From Aeromonas rivuli (GTDB lineage Bacteria; Pseudomonadota; Gammaproteobacteria; Enterobacterales; Aeromonadaceae): DNA of 64,000 nt. Shown here piece after piece: positions 39,874-50,979 of the stretch. The stretch's first letter is position 1. Each line of letters opens with the position of its first letter. The notes under the pieces were generated by a model. That model saw only the letters and a program-made list of their open reading frames with translations. It did no database searches and had not been told where the DNA came from. The translations under genes were made by a program, and so were the position numbers. The stretch is from NCBI RefSeq assembly GCF_000820045.1, contig NZ_CDBJ01000027.1, positions 460,839-524,838 on the forward strand, given 5' to 3'.

Positions 39874-42822
39874 ATGAGGCAATCCGGCTCACAACGCCGC
39901 CCTTTCTATGTGCACATAGCCACTCTGTTTATCGGCCTGTTCTGTCTGTTCGGTGCCCTCTTGATACTGCAGCAATTCGCACAGCATCGTGCTCAGGGCA
40001 TGGCACACGAATATCAGAATTTTCAGCAATATAGGGAGCGGCTGGCCCTCGCATTGCAGCTCAACGAACGTCCCGCCCGAACCAGTCTCAAGCTACTCAG
40101 GGCCGGTTCACTGATGCAGGCAGACGATCTGGAGGCGCGACTGACATTTTTGCCCCAGCTCATCGAAGTACTGGCCAGCAACCACGGTTATGGCGCCATC
40201 TATGTCGGCTATGACAACGGTGACTTCTTTCTGGTGCGAACCCTGACCGAGCGAGTCAAGGTGCAGCTGGGTTCACTGCCAGAAGGCAGCAACATTCTGG
40301 TGCAGAGCCTCGCCAGAGGCCAAGGCGACTACCTCTACTATGATGCCCGCCAGCAGTTGATTGCCCGCCAGCCCATCCCCGACTACCAGTTCGATCCCCG
40401 CGCCAGGCTCTGGTATCAGCAGGCGCTTCACCACAATGGCATCACCAGCACAGCCCCCTATCTCTTTTTCACCACCAAGGAGCCAGGCATCACACTGGCG
40501 ATGGCCAGCCAGGATCGCAAAGCGGTGATCGGCATCGATGCCAGTGTCGAGCGCATCTCGGCACTCATCGGCAAGATGCAGCAGGAGGGAACCCAACTGG
40601 TACTGTTCGATCGTCATGCCACCCTGCTGGCCACGGATCCGGCCCAACTACCCGGCTACGACAGACTGCGAGTTCTCCCCAAGATCTCGACCCTGAGCGA
40701 TCCCGTCTTTACCCTGTTGCAGCGCCGGCTGAGCGCCGAACCCGAACTGCTCAAGGGGCGCCACGCCCTGACCCTCGACGATCCAGAACGGGGGGAGTGG
40801 CAGGTCAACCTCTCTCCAGTCGGGGAGGGATCGTCCTACTACCTCGGGCTGCTCATCAGTAGCGAACGCCTGTTTGCGGATGCCAAGCGTCAGGCCTTGC
40901 ACAATCTCGGCAATGCCCTGCTGGCCTTGTTGCTCATGCTGCCTATCATCTGGTTTGCGGCCAGACGCACGGCCACCCCCCTGCTAGCCCTGACCCGAGA
41001 GGCCGAACGTATTCAGCATTTCGACTTTAGCGAAGGTGAACATACCCACTCCTCCATTCAGGAGATAGAGGATCTCTCCCGCACCATGTCAGGCATGCGC
41101 CTGACCCTGGGCAACTTCATGAACATGGGCAGAGCCCTTGGCGCCGAGCACGACATGGATGCACTGTTCAAATTGGTGCTCAGTGAGACCATATCCGCAG
41201 CGGGGGCGATCGGGGGAGCCCTCTATCTGGTCGAGTCCGGGCAGTTGCGGCCCGTCAGGGCCTTCTGGCAGGGTCAACTTCTGCAGCGGTTCGATGGTGA
41301 TCCCCTGCTGCGCCCCGTCTTGCGGGGCGAGCGGGTGAGTCTGGCCCTGGAGAGCGGGATATGGCATCGCCATCTGAGTGGCTGGGGGGATTATCCGGGC
41401 CCAGGACAGCTGGTAGCCGAACCCTTGCTCAGTCACAACCAGGAAGTGACCGGGTGTCTGCAGATCTTGTTACCCCCCTGCTCCCCTGATGAACTGGCGG
41501 CTCGCATCAGTCTGATCGAGGCACTGGCCGGCACCTCGGCCTCGGCCATCGAAAATCAGCGCCTGCTCGCGGAGCAAAAGCAGTTATTGGAGTCCTTCAT
41601 CGAGCTCATCGCCGGCGCCATCGATGCCAAGAGCCCTTACACGGGCGGTCACTGCCAGCGCGTCCCCGAGCTGACCCGGCTGCTGGCCGAAGCCGCGAGC
41701 GCAGAGCGCCATGGCCCCTTTGCCGATTTCCGTCCCAATGCCCAGGAGTGGGAAGCCATCCACATCGCCAGCTGGCTGCACGACTGTGGCAAGGTGACCA
41801 CCCCCGAGTTCGTGGTCGACAAGGCAACCAAGCTGGAAACCCTCTACGACCGCATCCACGAGATCCGCACCCGCTTCGAGGTGCTCAAGCGCGATGCCCA
41901 CATCGCAGCCCTGAGTGAACAGCTGTCAGAGCAGCAGTGCAGCCTCGCCCGCACGGCCGTGGCCCCGGCCTGGGCCGAGCTCGATGCCGAGTTTGCCTTC
42001 GTGGCCGAGTGCAATCAGGGCGGTGAGTGGATGGCACCCGAGCGGCTCGAGCAGTTGCAACGGATTGCCAGTCGCAGCTGGCTACGCACTCTGGATGACC
42101 GGCTTGGCATAGGCGTCGAGGAGTTCAAACGCCATGGCAGGGCCCCACTCCCCCTGCCCTGCCGCGAATCCTTGCTGGCTGACAAGCCCGAGCACAGGAT
42201 CCCCCGCCCCGACCACGATAGACTGGAGACTGACAATCCCTGGGGCTTCACGGTGAAGGTGCCCGAGTGCCTCTATGATCGCGGTGAGCTCCACAATCTC
42301 GGCATTCGACGGGGCACCCTGAGCGAGGAGGAGCGCTACAAGATAAATGAACACATCATCCAGACCATCAGGATGCTGGAGCGGTTGCCCTTCCCCCGCC
42401 ACCTGAAACAGGTGCCAGAGATAGCGGGCGGCCATCACGAAAAGATCGATGGCAGCGGTTATCCGAGGGGGCTAAACCGGGCGCAGATGAGCATACCGGC
42501 CCGCATCATGGCCATCGCCGACATCTTCGAGGCGCTGACCGCGAGCGATCGTCCCTACAAGTCAGGCAAGAGTCTCAGCCAGTCCCTCGCCATCATGAGC
42601 CAAATGGCCAATGAGGGTCACATTGACCCGGATCTCTTCTCCCTCTTTCTGCGCAGCCGTATCTGGCAACAATATGGTCAGCGCTTCCTGGACGAGGCGC
42701 AATGCGATCAGGTCAATCTGGCTGCCTTCTCCAATCCGGGGCCGAGTGAGCCTGCCTCGCTCCTCAGGTCCCGGGATCTCAAGCCTTCCCGGCAGACCAG
42801 CAAGCGCCCTCCCCCTGGCTGA
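39874..42822 (+). CDS. dCache-HAMP-GAF-HD-GYP phosphodiesterase with enlarged catalytic domain
   Basis: Membrane protein of 982 aa predicted to hydrolyse c-di-GMP. Transmembrane helix (about 12-33), periplasmic Cache-type sensor (about 40-315, with DPRARLWYQQALHHNG), second transmembrane helix (about 342-362), HAMP, GAF-like domain (about 420-575), then HD-GYP. Metal/catalytic motifs are present: TGGHCQRV, LHDCGK (His near 636) and GGHHEKIDGSGYP (His near 854). About 217 residues separate HD from HHExxDGxGYP, far more than in ordinary HD-GYP domains, so a Glu/Leu-rich insert sits inside the fold. AAGGA 8 bases upstream favours 39874 over a GTG at 39850. Confidence 0.88.
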   Translation: MRQSGSQRRPFYVHIATLFIGLFCLFGALLILQQFAQHRAQGMAHEYQNFQQYRERLALALQLNERPARTSLKLLRAGSLMQADDLEARLTFLPQLIEVLASNHGYGAIYVGYDNGDFFLVRTLTERVKVQLGSLPEGSNILVQSLARGQGDYLYYDARQQLIARQPIPDYQFDPRARLWYQQALHHNGITSTAPYLFFTTKEPGITLAMASQDRKAVIGIDASVERISALIGKMQQEGTQLVLFDRHATLLATDPAQLPGYDRLRVLPKISTLSDPVFTLLQRRLSAEPELLKGRHALTLDDPERGEWQVNLSPVGEGSSYYLGLLISSERLFADAKRQALHNLGNALLALLLMLPIIWFAARRTATPLLALTREAERIQHFDFSEGEHTHSSIQEIEDLSRTMSGMRLTLGNFMNMGRALGAEHDMDALFKLVLSETISAAGAIGGALYLVESGQLRPVRAFWQGQLLQRFDGDPLLRPVLRGERVSLALESGIWHRHLSGWGDYPGPGQLVAEPLLSHNQEVTGCLQILLPPCSPDELAARISLIEALAGTSASAIENQRLLAEQKQLLESFIELIAGAIDAKSPYTGGHCQRVPELTRLLAEAASAERHGPFADFRPNAQEWEAIHIASWLHDCGKVTTPEFVVDKATKLETLYDRIHEIRTRFEVLKRDAHIAALSEQLSEQQCSLARTAVAPAWAELDAEFAFVAECNQGGEWMAPERLEQLQRIASRSWLRTLDDRLGIGVEEFKRHGRAPLPLPCRESLLADKPEHRIPRPDHDRLETDNPWGFTVKVPECLYDRGELHNLGIRRGTLSEEERYKINEHIIQTIRMLERLPFPRHLKQVPEIAGGHHEKIDGSGYPRGLNRAQMSIPARIMAIADIFEALTASDRPYKSGKSLSQSLAIMSQMANEGHIDPDLFSLFLRSRIWQQYGQRFLDEAQCDQVNLAAFSNPGPSEPASLLRSRDLKPSRQTSKRPPPG

Positions 42823-42867
42823 CACAACAGGTCGCCGGGCTATCCGCCCTGGGACGGCCCCCCGTGA

Positions 42868-44544
42868 CTAGTGAGGGGCAAGTTCGGCACTCATCAACTC
42901 CTTCATGCGAAACTTCTGCAGTTTGCCGGTGACCGTCATGGGATACTCATCCACGAAACGGATATAGCGTGGCACCTTGAAGTAGGCGATGCGGGCCGAC
43001 AGGAAGTGTTTAATCTCCTCTTCATCGGCATCACAGCCGGGCCTGAGCTTGATCCAGGCACAGACCTCCTCGCCATAGCGATCGCTGTCGATGCCAAACA
43101 CGGCGGCATCCTGTACCGCAGGATGATCGTAGAGCCGCTCCTCCACTTCCCGGGGATAGATGTTCTCGCCACCCCGGATGATCAGCTCCTTGCTGCGCCC
43201 CACGATCTGCACATAGCCTTCGCTATCCATGACCCCTATGTCGCCGGAGTGCAACCAGCCCTCGCCATCTATCGTGGCGGCCGTCTTGGCCGGATCCTGC
43301 CAATAACCGCTCATGACGTTGTAGCCACGGCAGCAGATCTCCCCCTTCTCCCCTATGGGCACCGTCTCACCGCTGGGGTCGACCAACTTTATCTCGGTAT
43401 GGCCGATAGCCCGTCCGACCGTGGTGACTCGCTTGTCGAGGGGGCAATCCACCGCCGTCATGTGATTGATGGGGCTGCACTCTGTCTGACCATAGGCGAT
43501 GGTCACCTCGGTCATGTGCATCAGGGTCTGTACCCGCAACATCAATGGCTCCGGGCAGATGGCCCCGGCCATGATGCCGGTACGCAGGGAGCCGAGATCG
43601 AACTCGGCGAAGTTCGCAAGCTCCAGCTCGGCGATGAACATGGTTGGCACCCCATGCAAGGCGGTACAACGCTCCTCACTGACCATCTGCAAGGTGATGG
43701 CGGCGTCGAACGCCTCACTGGGGAAGAGGGCGCAGGCCCCCACACTCAGACAGACCAGGTTGCCGAGCACCATGCCGAAGCAGTGATAGAGGGGCACAGG
43801 GATGCAGAGCCTGTCGTGCTCGGTCAGTCCCATGCCGGCGGCAACCAGCAGACCATTGTTGAGTATGTTGTTGTGGCTCAGGGTCGCGCCTTTCGGGCTG
43901 CCCGTGGTGCCCGAGGTGAACTGGATATTGATGGGATCCGAGGCCTTGAGCCCGGCTGACACCCTTTGCAGGGCGCAAGCATCCTGTTCATCGCCCAGGG
44001 TGAGCAGGGCGTCGAAGTTGAGCATGCCCGGGCTCTTATCCTCCCCCAGGCGCACCACCCAGGCCAGACTCGGCAAGGCGGCCGCCTTGAGAGATCCGGG
44101 CGCTGAACTGTCCAATTCAGGGGCCAGCTCGGCCAGGATGGCAAGATAGTCGCTGCCCTTGAATCGGCTGGCGCAGATCAATGCCTTGCAGCCCACATTG
44201 TTGATGGCAAAGGCCAGCTCCTCGCGGCGATAGGCCGGATTGATACAGACCATGATGGCGCCGATGCGCGCGGTAGCAAACTGCACCAGGCACCACTCGA
44301 TGTTATTGGGAGACCAGATACCGACCCTGTCACCGGGCTGTATGCCGATGGCCAGCAACCCCTTGGCCAGGCGATCTATCTGCTGCGCGTATTCACGCCA
44401 GTTCCAGCGGATCTGTTGATGGCGCACCACCACGGCGGGCCGGTCCGGGAAGCGTTCGACTATCCCTAGCAGGTAGTCACCTATGGTCTGATCAAGCAGG
44501 GGGGCATCGGTCGGGCCGACGCGATAGCTGAGCGGTGCGGGCAT
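42868..44544 (-). CDS. acyl-CoA synthetase (AMP-binding, medium/long-chain type)
   Basis: Adenylate-forming ligase of 558 aa that would activate a fatty or related carboxylic acid to its CoA ester. ATP P-loop FTSGTTGSPKGATLSHNN, adenylation motif AYGQTECSP, hinge/A8 region WLHSGDIGVMDSEGYVQIVG with GRSKELIIRGGENIYPREVE, and the catalytic Lys in VTGKLQKFRMKE near the C-terminus are all present. The closest look is the ACSF2/FadD-like group; chain-length preference is not predictable. AGGAG precedes the ATG. It is convergent with the HD-GYP gene, without a clear operon partner. Confidence 0.9.
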   Translation of the reverse strand: MPAPLSYRVGPTDAPLLDQTIGDYLLGIVERFPDRPAVVVRHQQIRWNWREYAQQIDRLAKGLLAIGIQPGDRVGIWSPNNIEWCLVQFATARIGAIMVCINPAYRREELAFAINNVGCKALICASRFKGSDYLAILAELAPELDSSAPGSLKAAALPSLAWVVRLGEDKSPGMLNFDALLTLGDEQDACALQRVSAGLKASDPINIQFTSGTTGSPKGATLSHNNILNNGLLVAAGMGLTEHDRLCIPVPLYHCFGMVLGNLVCLSVGACALFPSEAFDAAITLQMVSEERCTALHGVPTMFIAELELANFAEFDLGSLRTGIMAGAICPEPLMLRVQTLMHMTEVTIAYGQTECSPINHMTAVDCPLDKRVTTVGRAIGHTEIKLVDPSGETVPIGEKGEICCRGYNVMSGYWQDPAKTAATIDGEGWLHSGDIGVMDSEGYVQIVGRSKELIIRGGENIYPREVEERLYDHPAVQDAAVFGIDSDRYGEEVCAWIKLRPGCDADEEEIKHFLSARIAYFKVPRYIRFVDEYPMTVTGKLQKFRMKELMSAELAPH

Positions 44545-44727
44545 GAGGGCTCCTTGCCATAAGGGGAACGACTGGCCTACGGCTCGGCTGGCAACATCGC
44601 GATGACGAATGTTACGTTAATGTAAGATTATGAAATTACAAAGCCCACTTTGGTCGAACAGCAGCCTGAGCGGCCGCTGCGATTGCAAAAGGCCAGTTCG
44701 ATCACAGATCGGCAGAAAATATATATA

Positions 44728-44761
44728 AAAAACGGACAGCCAAGGGACTGTCCGTTTTTTT
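44728..44761 (-). terminator. terminator of the yjiH-like gene
   Basis: Stem AAACGGACAG / CTGTCCGTTT with a T-run on the minus-strand 3' side. Confidence 0.85.
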
Positions 44762-44786
44762 AGCAGTTTTTTACCAACACGCTGGT

Positions 44787-46157
44787 TCAGAACAACAGAT
44801 GAGCCATGGCGGCAATGACCGGCAGGGTCACCAGGGTACGCAGCAGGAAGACCACAAACAGCTCCCACAGCTTGACCGGGATCTTGCTGCCAAGCAGCAG
44901 AGCACCCACTTCCGACATATAGATAAGCTGAGTCACCGACATGGCGGCGATGACGAAGCGGGTCATCTCGCTCTCTATGCTGGACGCCAGGATCGCCGGG
45001 ATGAACATGTCCGCGAAACCGACCACTATGGTCTTGGAAGCGGCTTCGGCCTCCGGCAGTTGCAACAGCTCAAGCAGCGGTATGAAGGGGGCCCCCAGCC
45101 AATTAAACACGGGCGTATGCTCGGCCAGCAGCAGGGCACAGGTGCCGATCGCCATCACCACCGGCAGCACGCCAAACACCATGTCCAGGGCGTTCTTCAC
45201 CCCCTCACGCGCCACGGCACCAAGGTCAGTCACGCTATCGGCTTTCTTGAGGGCACGCTCGAAGCCATAGCTCACCAGACTGTGGTCGTGGGGCACGGCC
45301 TCCTGCTTGCGGCACAGCGGAGTGCCATCGGCATAGACGTCCTTCTTCCAGGAGAGCGGCGGCAGACGCGGCACTATGATGGCAGCCACCACACCCGCCA
45401 GACAGACGGTCAGATAGAAGGGCACGAACATATGCTCGAGCCTGACTTGCGAGATGACCACCAGGCAGAAGGTAATGGAAACGGCCGAGAAGGTGGTGCC
45501 GATGACGGCGGCTTCTCGCTGGGTGTAGAACTTGCCTTCATACTGCTTGCTGGTCAGCAGGATGCCCACGCTGCCATCGCCGAGCCAGGAAGCGAAGCAG
45601 TCGACTGCGGAGCGCCCCGGCAGACGGAATACCGGACGCATGATGCGGGTCATCAGGGTGCCGACAAATTCCAGCAGACCAAAATCCAGCAGCAGCGGCA
45701 GCAGCAGGCCGGCGAAGATAAACACCGAGAACAGCACGGGCAACAGGTCATGCAGCACCAGACCACCGGTCGCATCGGAACGCAGTGCCTCTGGGCCCAC
45801 TCCGAAGAAGGTCAGCAACGCGAAGAGGCCGCCCAGTACTCGCACCATGGCCCAGAAAGGGGACACGTTAAACAGGGCATTGAGAAAGGGGCGACGTACC
45901 AGGATCGCAGGCTTGAACAGCCAGGCAACCAGGGTCAATAGCATGGTCGTGGTGATCAAGGCGCACACCACGGCCACCAGGGAGTCGGCGAACACCGCTT
46001 GTACCGTCTTGGCCAGCACAGCCACGGGTATGGTGATATTGCCGTCATAGAGCACAGGTGTCATGAACAGCAGGATCCCGATAAGTGACGGGATCAAGAA
46101 CATCAGCAAGTTACGGCGCGTATTTACCGCAGGGGCTTCGAGGGTCTTTTCCAACAT
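44787..46157 (-). CDS. yjiH: YjiH-family membrane protein (nucleoside-recognition/Gate domain)
   Basis: Polytopic protein of 456 aa with about ten hydrophobic helices, two of them in Gate-domain context (FASWLGDGSVGILLTSKQY and GFADMFIPAILASSIESEMTRF). The length and the central hydrophilic loop (about 280-320, with a Cys in GTPLCRKQ) match the YjiH group. The transported compound is unknown. No strong ribosome site is visible. It stands alone between a terminator and a 390-base gap. Confidence 0.8.
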   Translation of the reverse strand: MLEKTLEAPAVNTRRNLLMFLIPSLIGILLFMTPVLYDGNITIPVAVLAKTVQAVFADSLVAVVCALITTTMLLTLVAWLFKPAILVRRPFLNALFNVSPFWAMVRVLGGLFALLTFFGVGPEALRSDATGGLVLHDLLPVLFSVFIFAGLLLPLLLDFGLLEFVGTLMTRIMRPVFRLPGRSAVDCFASWLGDGSVGILLTSKQYEGKFYTQREAAVIGTTFSAVSITFCLVVISQVRLEHMFVPFYLTVCLAGVVAAIIVPRLPPLSWKKDVYADGTPLCRKQEAVPHDHSLVSYGFERALKKADSVTDLGAVAREGVKNALDMVFGVLPVVMAIGTCALLLAEHTPVFNWLGAPFIPLLELLQLPEAEAASKTIVVGFADMFIPAILASSIESEMTRFVIAAMSVTQLIYMSEVGALLLGSKIPVKLWELFVVFLLRTLVTLPVIAAMAHLLF

Positions 46158-46494
46158 GAGATTACAGCCTTAATGTTACTTTTCCTTAGCCAGGTCGCCT
46201 GCATACTCATGCCCCGCCCAGCAAAACGGGCGAAAGAATACTCCAAAAAAATGCACAAACAAGCTTTTAATGCATAATTTTAAGCATAAGTATTTTTCAG
46301 ACGAAGCTTCCATAAGAACATCCCCAAACAGATATGCATATCAATTCATGACACGGTGTTAGCATATTGTTTCAAGCAGGTTACGTTCAGGTGCGCAGTA
46401 TAACCAGCTGACGATGACAGGCAAGAACAGGCATCACAAATACATCTACTGGTACGCTTCGGATCCATGAAAACCACAGTAGCGCCCATAAAAA
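46158..46494. other. non-coding gap upstream of the yjiH-like gene
   Basis: About 340 bases, AT-rich at 46240-46370, presumably holding the yjiH-like promoter on the minus strand. No open frame, RNA or clear operator was found. Confidence 0.5.
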
Positions 46495-46523
46495 AACCGG
46501 AGTCCGTTGCCGGACTCCGGTAT
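46495..46523 (-). terminator. obgE terminator
   Basis: Stem ACCGGAGTCCG-TTG-CCGGACTCCGGT (partly overlapping arms) with seven T on the minus-strand 3' side. Confidence 0.85.
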
Positions 46524-46547
46524 TCATCTCAACCATCTGAAGAGTGA

Positions 46548-47759
<1,212 letters not shown>

Positions 47760-47892
47760 TCACCTTAATTCGAAAAACCGATACGCAATTATAGTGGTAC
47801 AGACCCCTGCGGGCGAGACGCATCTTGGCGATGAGGCCTGTCAGCGCCAGCTCATCCGCGTGCCGTTTTTTCGTCAAACTTTTCAGAAAAAC

Positions 47893-47921
47893 AAAAGCCC
47901 CGCCAGGTTGGCGGGGCTTCG
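47893..47921 (-). terminator. terminator/attenuator between rpmA and obgE
   Basis: Stem AAGCCCCGCC-AGGTT-GGCGGGGCTT followed on the minus strand by a T-rich tract. It would let the ribosomal-protein mRNA accumulate above obgE. Confidence 0.75.
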
Positions 47922-47939
47922 GATCCTTGCGGTCCGTAA

Positions 47940-48197
47940 TTACTCAGCAACGATGCTGACGTACTTACGATTCTGCGGACCTTTAACTTCGAACAACACT
48001 TTACCAGTCGCAGTAGCGAACAAAGTGTGGTCGGTACCCAGACCAACGTTGGTGCCAGGGTGGAACTTGGTGCCACGCTGACGAACGATGATGCTACCAG
48101 CCAGTACAGTTTCGCCGCCGAAGCGCTTGACGCCGAGACGTTTGGCTTCTGAGTCGCGACCGTTACGGGATGAACCGCCAGCTTTTTTATGTGCCAT
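47940..48197 (-). CDS. rpmA: 50S ribosomal protein L27
   Basis: L27, 85 aa, which reaches towards the peptidyl-transferase centre with its basic N-terminus. [20 protein letters not shown] is the canonical start, so there is no Firmicute-like cleaved leader. It lies 19 bases after rplU. Confidence 0.98.
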   Translation of the reverse strand: MAHKKAGGSSRNGRDSEAKRLGVKRFGGETVLAGSIIVRQRGTKFHPGTNVGLGTDHTLFATATGKVLFEVKGPQNRKYVSIVAE

Positions 48198-48216
48198 TTT
48201 TCAGATTCCTCTCGAA

Positions 48217-48528
48217 TTAAGCGCTGATGCCAGTGATTTTGACTTCAGTGAACCACTGACGGTGGCCCGCTTGCTTACGATGGTGCTTACGACGACGGAA
48301 CTTGACGATAGTCACTTTCTCGCCACGGCCGTGAGCCACAACTTCAGCTACAACCTTGCCACCTTCAACGAAAGGAGCACCTACTTTAAAAGTGTCGCCT
48401 GCAGCAACCATCAGAACTTCATTGAAGTCGATAGTAGCGCCAGTCTCAACGTTCAGCTTTTCAAGACGAACGATTTGACCTTCGGCCACACGGTGTTGTT
48501 TTCCGCCGCTTTGGAATACCGCGTACAT
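48217..48528 (-). CDS. rplU: 50S ribosomal protein L21
   Basis: L21, 103 aa, binding 23S r[23 protein letters not shown] is the family N-terminus and [21 protein letters not shown] the basic C-terminal block. GGAG lies 8 bases before the ATG at 48528; a longer frame up to 48636 is not supported. First gene of rplU-rpmA, divergent from ispB. Confidence 0.97.
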   Translation of the reverse strand: MYAVFQSGGKQHRVAEGQIVRLEKLNVETGATIDFNEVLMVAAGDTFKVGAPFVEGGKVVAEVVAHGRGEKVTIVKFRRRKHHRKQAGHRQWFTEVKITGISA

Positions 48529-48771
48529 TTGATTAACTCCGTAAAGGCGAGTCTTTTGCTCAAGGCCAGACCCGCACAAAAACCTATAACAATGGGCCGG
48601 CATTCTACGCACATCGATCTGTTCAGGCAAGACCAATTTAGCAAAAAGTTTATTTTGTGCGCACGTGCCGAGCCGTGAATAAACGCTTCACTGTAACCCA
48701 TTGTGAAATCGTGTAGAATCCCCGCCATTACTAAAACTGCAGACATTGCTGCCCGTCACGTTACGAGATCT

Positions 48772-49743
48772 ATGGACCAACAGACTATTCGAGCGCTCTG
48801 TGCCGCCGACATGACGGCGGTCAATGAGCTGATCCTGGCCCGACTTCAGTCCGAGGTCAGTCTGATCAACCAGCTGGGCTTCTACATCGTCAGTGCAGGC
48901 GGCAAACGGATGCGTCCCATGCTGACCGTCATGGCTGCAAGAGCGCTGGGTTATGAGGGAGAAGATCACCTCAAGCTGGCTGCCATCATAGAGTTCATCC
49001 ATACCTCGACCCTGCTGCACGACGACGTGGTCGATGAATCCGACCTGCGCCGTGGCCGGGAGACCGCCAATGCCATGTTCGGCAATGCGGCCAGCGTGTT
49101 GGTCGGTGACTATCTCTACAGCCGCTCCTTCCAGATGATGGCCGAACTCGCCGACCTGCGCGTGATGGAGATCCTGTCCGACGCCACCAACACCATCGCC
49201 GAGGGCGAGGTGCTGCAGTTAATGAACTGCAACGATCCCGATACCACAGAACAGAGCTATATGACGGTCATCTATTGCAAGACCGCCAAGCTGTTTGAGG
49301 CCGCGACCCGGCTCGCTGCCGTGCTGACCCAGCAAGATGCCCGCATAGAGGCGGCCATGACCGATTACGGCAAGTATCTGGGTACCGCCTTCCAGATCAT
49401 CGATGACGTCATGGACTACTGTTCCCAGAGTGATGAGATGGGCAAGAATGTCGGCGACGATCTCGCCGAAGGCAAACCGACCCTGCCGCTGCTGCGTGCC
49501 ATGGAAGTGGGGACGCCGGCCCAGCGTCAGCGCATCCGTGATGCGATAGAACACCGTAACGGCATGGAGCATCTGGACGAAATCCTCACCATTCTGGATG
49601 GCACAGGGGCGCTCGACTACTCCCGCCAGCGCGCCCGTGAGGAGGCCGACAAGGCCATAGCGGCACTCATGGTGCTGCCGGACTCACAACATCGTCAGGC
49701 CCTGATCCAGCTGGCCCAGATGGCTGTACAGCGCAGCGCCTGA
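48772..49743 (+). CDS. ispB: octaprenyl diphosphate synthase
   Basis: Trans-prenyltransferase of 323 aa making the ubiquinone/menaquinone side chain. The two aspartate-rich motifs are HDDVVDESD (about residue 83) and DDVMDYCSQ (about 211), with GGKRMRPML upstream. The ATG at 48772 matches the family N-terminus MDQQTIRALCAADM; an in-frame ATG at 48703 is not expected. It sits back to back with rplU as in E. coli. Confidence 0.96.
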   Translation: MDQQTIRALCAADMTAVNELILARLQSEVSLINQLGFYIVSAGGKRMRPMLTVMAARALGYEGEDHLKLAAIIEFIHTSTLLHDDVVDESDLRRGRETANAMFGNAASVLVGDYLYSRSFQMMAELADLRVMEILSDATNTIAEGEVLQLMNCNDPDTTEQSYMTVIYCKTAKLFEAATRLAAVLTQQDARIEAAMTDYGKYLGTAFQIIDDVMDYCSQSDEMGKNVGDDLAEGKPTLPLLRAMEVGTPAQRQRIRDAIEHRNGMEHLDEILTILDGTGALDYSRQRAREEADKAIAALMVLPDSQHRQALIQLAQMAVQRSA

Positions 49744-49763
49744 GTGCTGGCGCTGTGACCAAT

Positions 49764-49793
49764 AAAAGAGAGGCCTGATGGCCTCTTTTTTAT
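49764..49793 (+). terminator. ispB terminator
   Basis: Stem AGAGGCC-TGAT-GGCCTCT extended by A-rich and T-rich arms. Confidence 0.9.
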
Positions 49794-50042
49794 TGGTTGG
49801 TATGCACCAGGGTGGAGAAGAGACAGACCCTGTCTTCATCGCTCAGCCCATCCTCTGCTCAAGAGCGTCCTTGGCCTTTGTTCTGCCGCAGCTGCTGCCC
49901 AAGCACATCATCCCCTAACCCTACTTGTCCCCTCCATTTACCAGCGCCTTTACGAACACGTCATAGGTCAGTGGCAATGGCCTCCCCCAGCTAAGCATCA
50001 TCACATCTGTCGGCCTAAACCGGCGTTAAATCCCAGCCATAG
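49794..50042. other. non-coding gap between ispB and hflC
   Basis: Convergent intergenic stretch of about 250 bases. Short open frames here show no protein-like composition, and I see no RNA gene, promoter or repeat. Confidence 0.5.
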
Positions 50043-50066
50043 AAAAGGGCCCTCACGGGCCCTTTT
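50043..50066 (-). terminator. hflC terminator
   Basis: Stem AAAAGGGCCC-TCAC-GGGCCCTTTT. Confidence 0.9.
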
Positions 50067-50091
50067 ACATAACGACATGGGACTAACAAGC

Positions 50092-50976
50092 TTACTGCTT
50101 GTTGCCTTCCGGCGACTTGAGGTAGCGGAAGAACTCGCTGTCCGGCTTCAGGACCATCAGGTCGTTGCCGCCGGCGAAGCTCTTGCGATAGGCCTCCATG
50201 CTACGCACGAAGCTGAAAAACTCGGGGTCTTTCTTGTAGCTGTCGGCATAGATCTTGGCGGCTTCCGCATCCCCTTCACCACGCAGCTGACGCGCATTAC
50301 TGTCGGCGTCGGCGATCATGACGGTCACCTTGCGGTCGATGTCAGCGCGCAGGATTTCAGCCTGCTCGCGCCCCTGGGAGCGATGCTCACGGGCCACGGC
50401 AGTCCGCTCGGCACGCATCCGCTGATAGATGGAGTTGGAGACTTCCACCGGCAGGTTGATCTGCTTGATGCGCACATCCACCACCTTGATACCGAGCTCG
50501 GAAGAGCGCGCCATCTTCATCAGGGCATCTTCCATCACGGTACTGCGTTCACCGGAGACGATGTCCTTGATGGTGCGGTTACCTATCTCGGAACGCAGGC
50601 CGTTGTTGATCTTGCGCTTGAGCAGGTCTTCGGCCTGGATCTTGTTGCCACCCCCCGTTGCCAGGTAGTACTTGGAGAAGTCCTCGATCTTCCACTTCAC
50701 ATAGGAGTCGATGATGAGATCTTTCTTCTCCGAGGTGACGAAGCGATCCGCCTGGCCTTCCAGAGTCTGGATGCGAGCATCCATCTTGCGAACCTGGTCG
50801 ATCACCGGCACCTTGAAGTGCAAGCCTGGCTCGAAGAGACGAGGCTCACCGGAGTCGACTCGCTTCACCTTGCCAAACTGCACCACTATCCCTTTCTGCC
50901 CTTCATCGACGATGAAGACGGAAGAGAAGCAGACCATGGCAGCCACAGCGATGACACCAATAGCTATCTTATTCAT
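50092..50976 (-). CDS. hflC: FtsH-protease modulator HflC
   Basis: SPFH/band-7 membrane protein of 294 aa that with HflK encloses the FtsH protease and restrains its action on membrane proteins. N-terminal signal anchor (MNKIAIGVIAVAAMVCFSSV), then the SPFH domain starting VDEGQKGIVVQFGKVKRV, and a long Ala/Glu/Arg-rich helix (about 190-270). It starts 3 bases after the hflK stop; last gene of the cluster. Confidence 0.96.
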   Translation of the reverse strand: MNKIAIGVIAVAAMVCFSSVFIVDEGQKGIVVQFGKVKRVDSGEPRLFEPGLHFKVPVIDQVRKMDARIQTLEGQADRFVTSEKKDLIIDSYVKWKIEDFSKYYLATGGGNKIQAEDLLKRKINNGLRSEIGNRTIKDIVSGERSTVMEDALMKMARSSELGIKVVDVRIKQINLPVEVSNSIYQRMRAERTAVAREHRSQGREQAEILRADIDRKVTVMIADADSNARQLRGEGDAEAAKIYADSYKKDPEFFSFVRSMEAYRKSFAGGNDLMVLKPDSEFFRYLKSPEGNKQ

Positions 50977-50979
50977 CTA

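Noticed and set aside
49797..49994. Small gene between ispB and hflC
   Set aside because: Ser/Pro/Cys-rich translation with no ribosome site or family resemblance.
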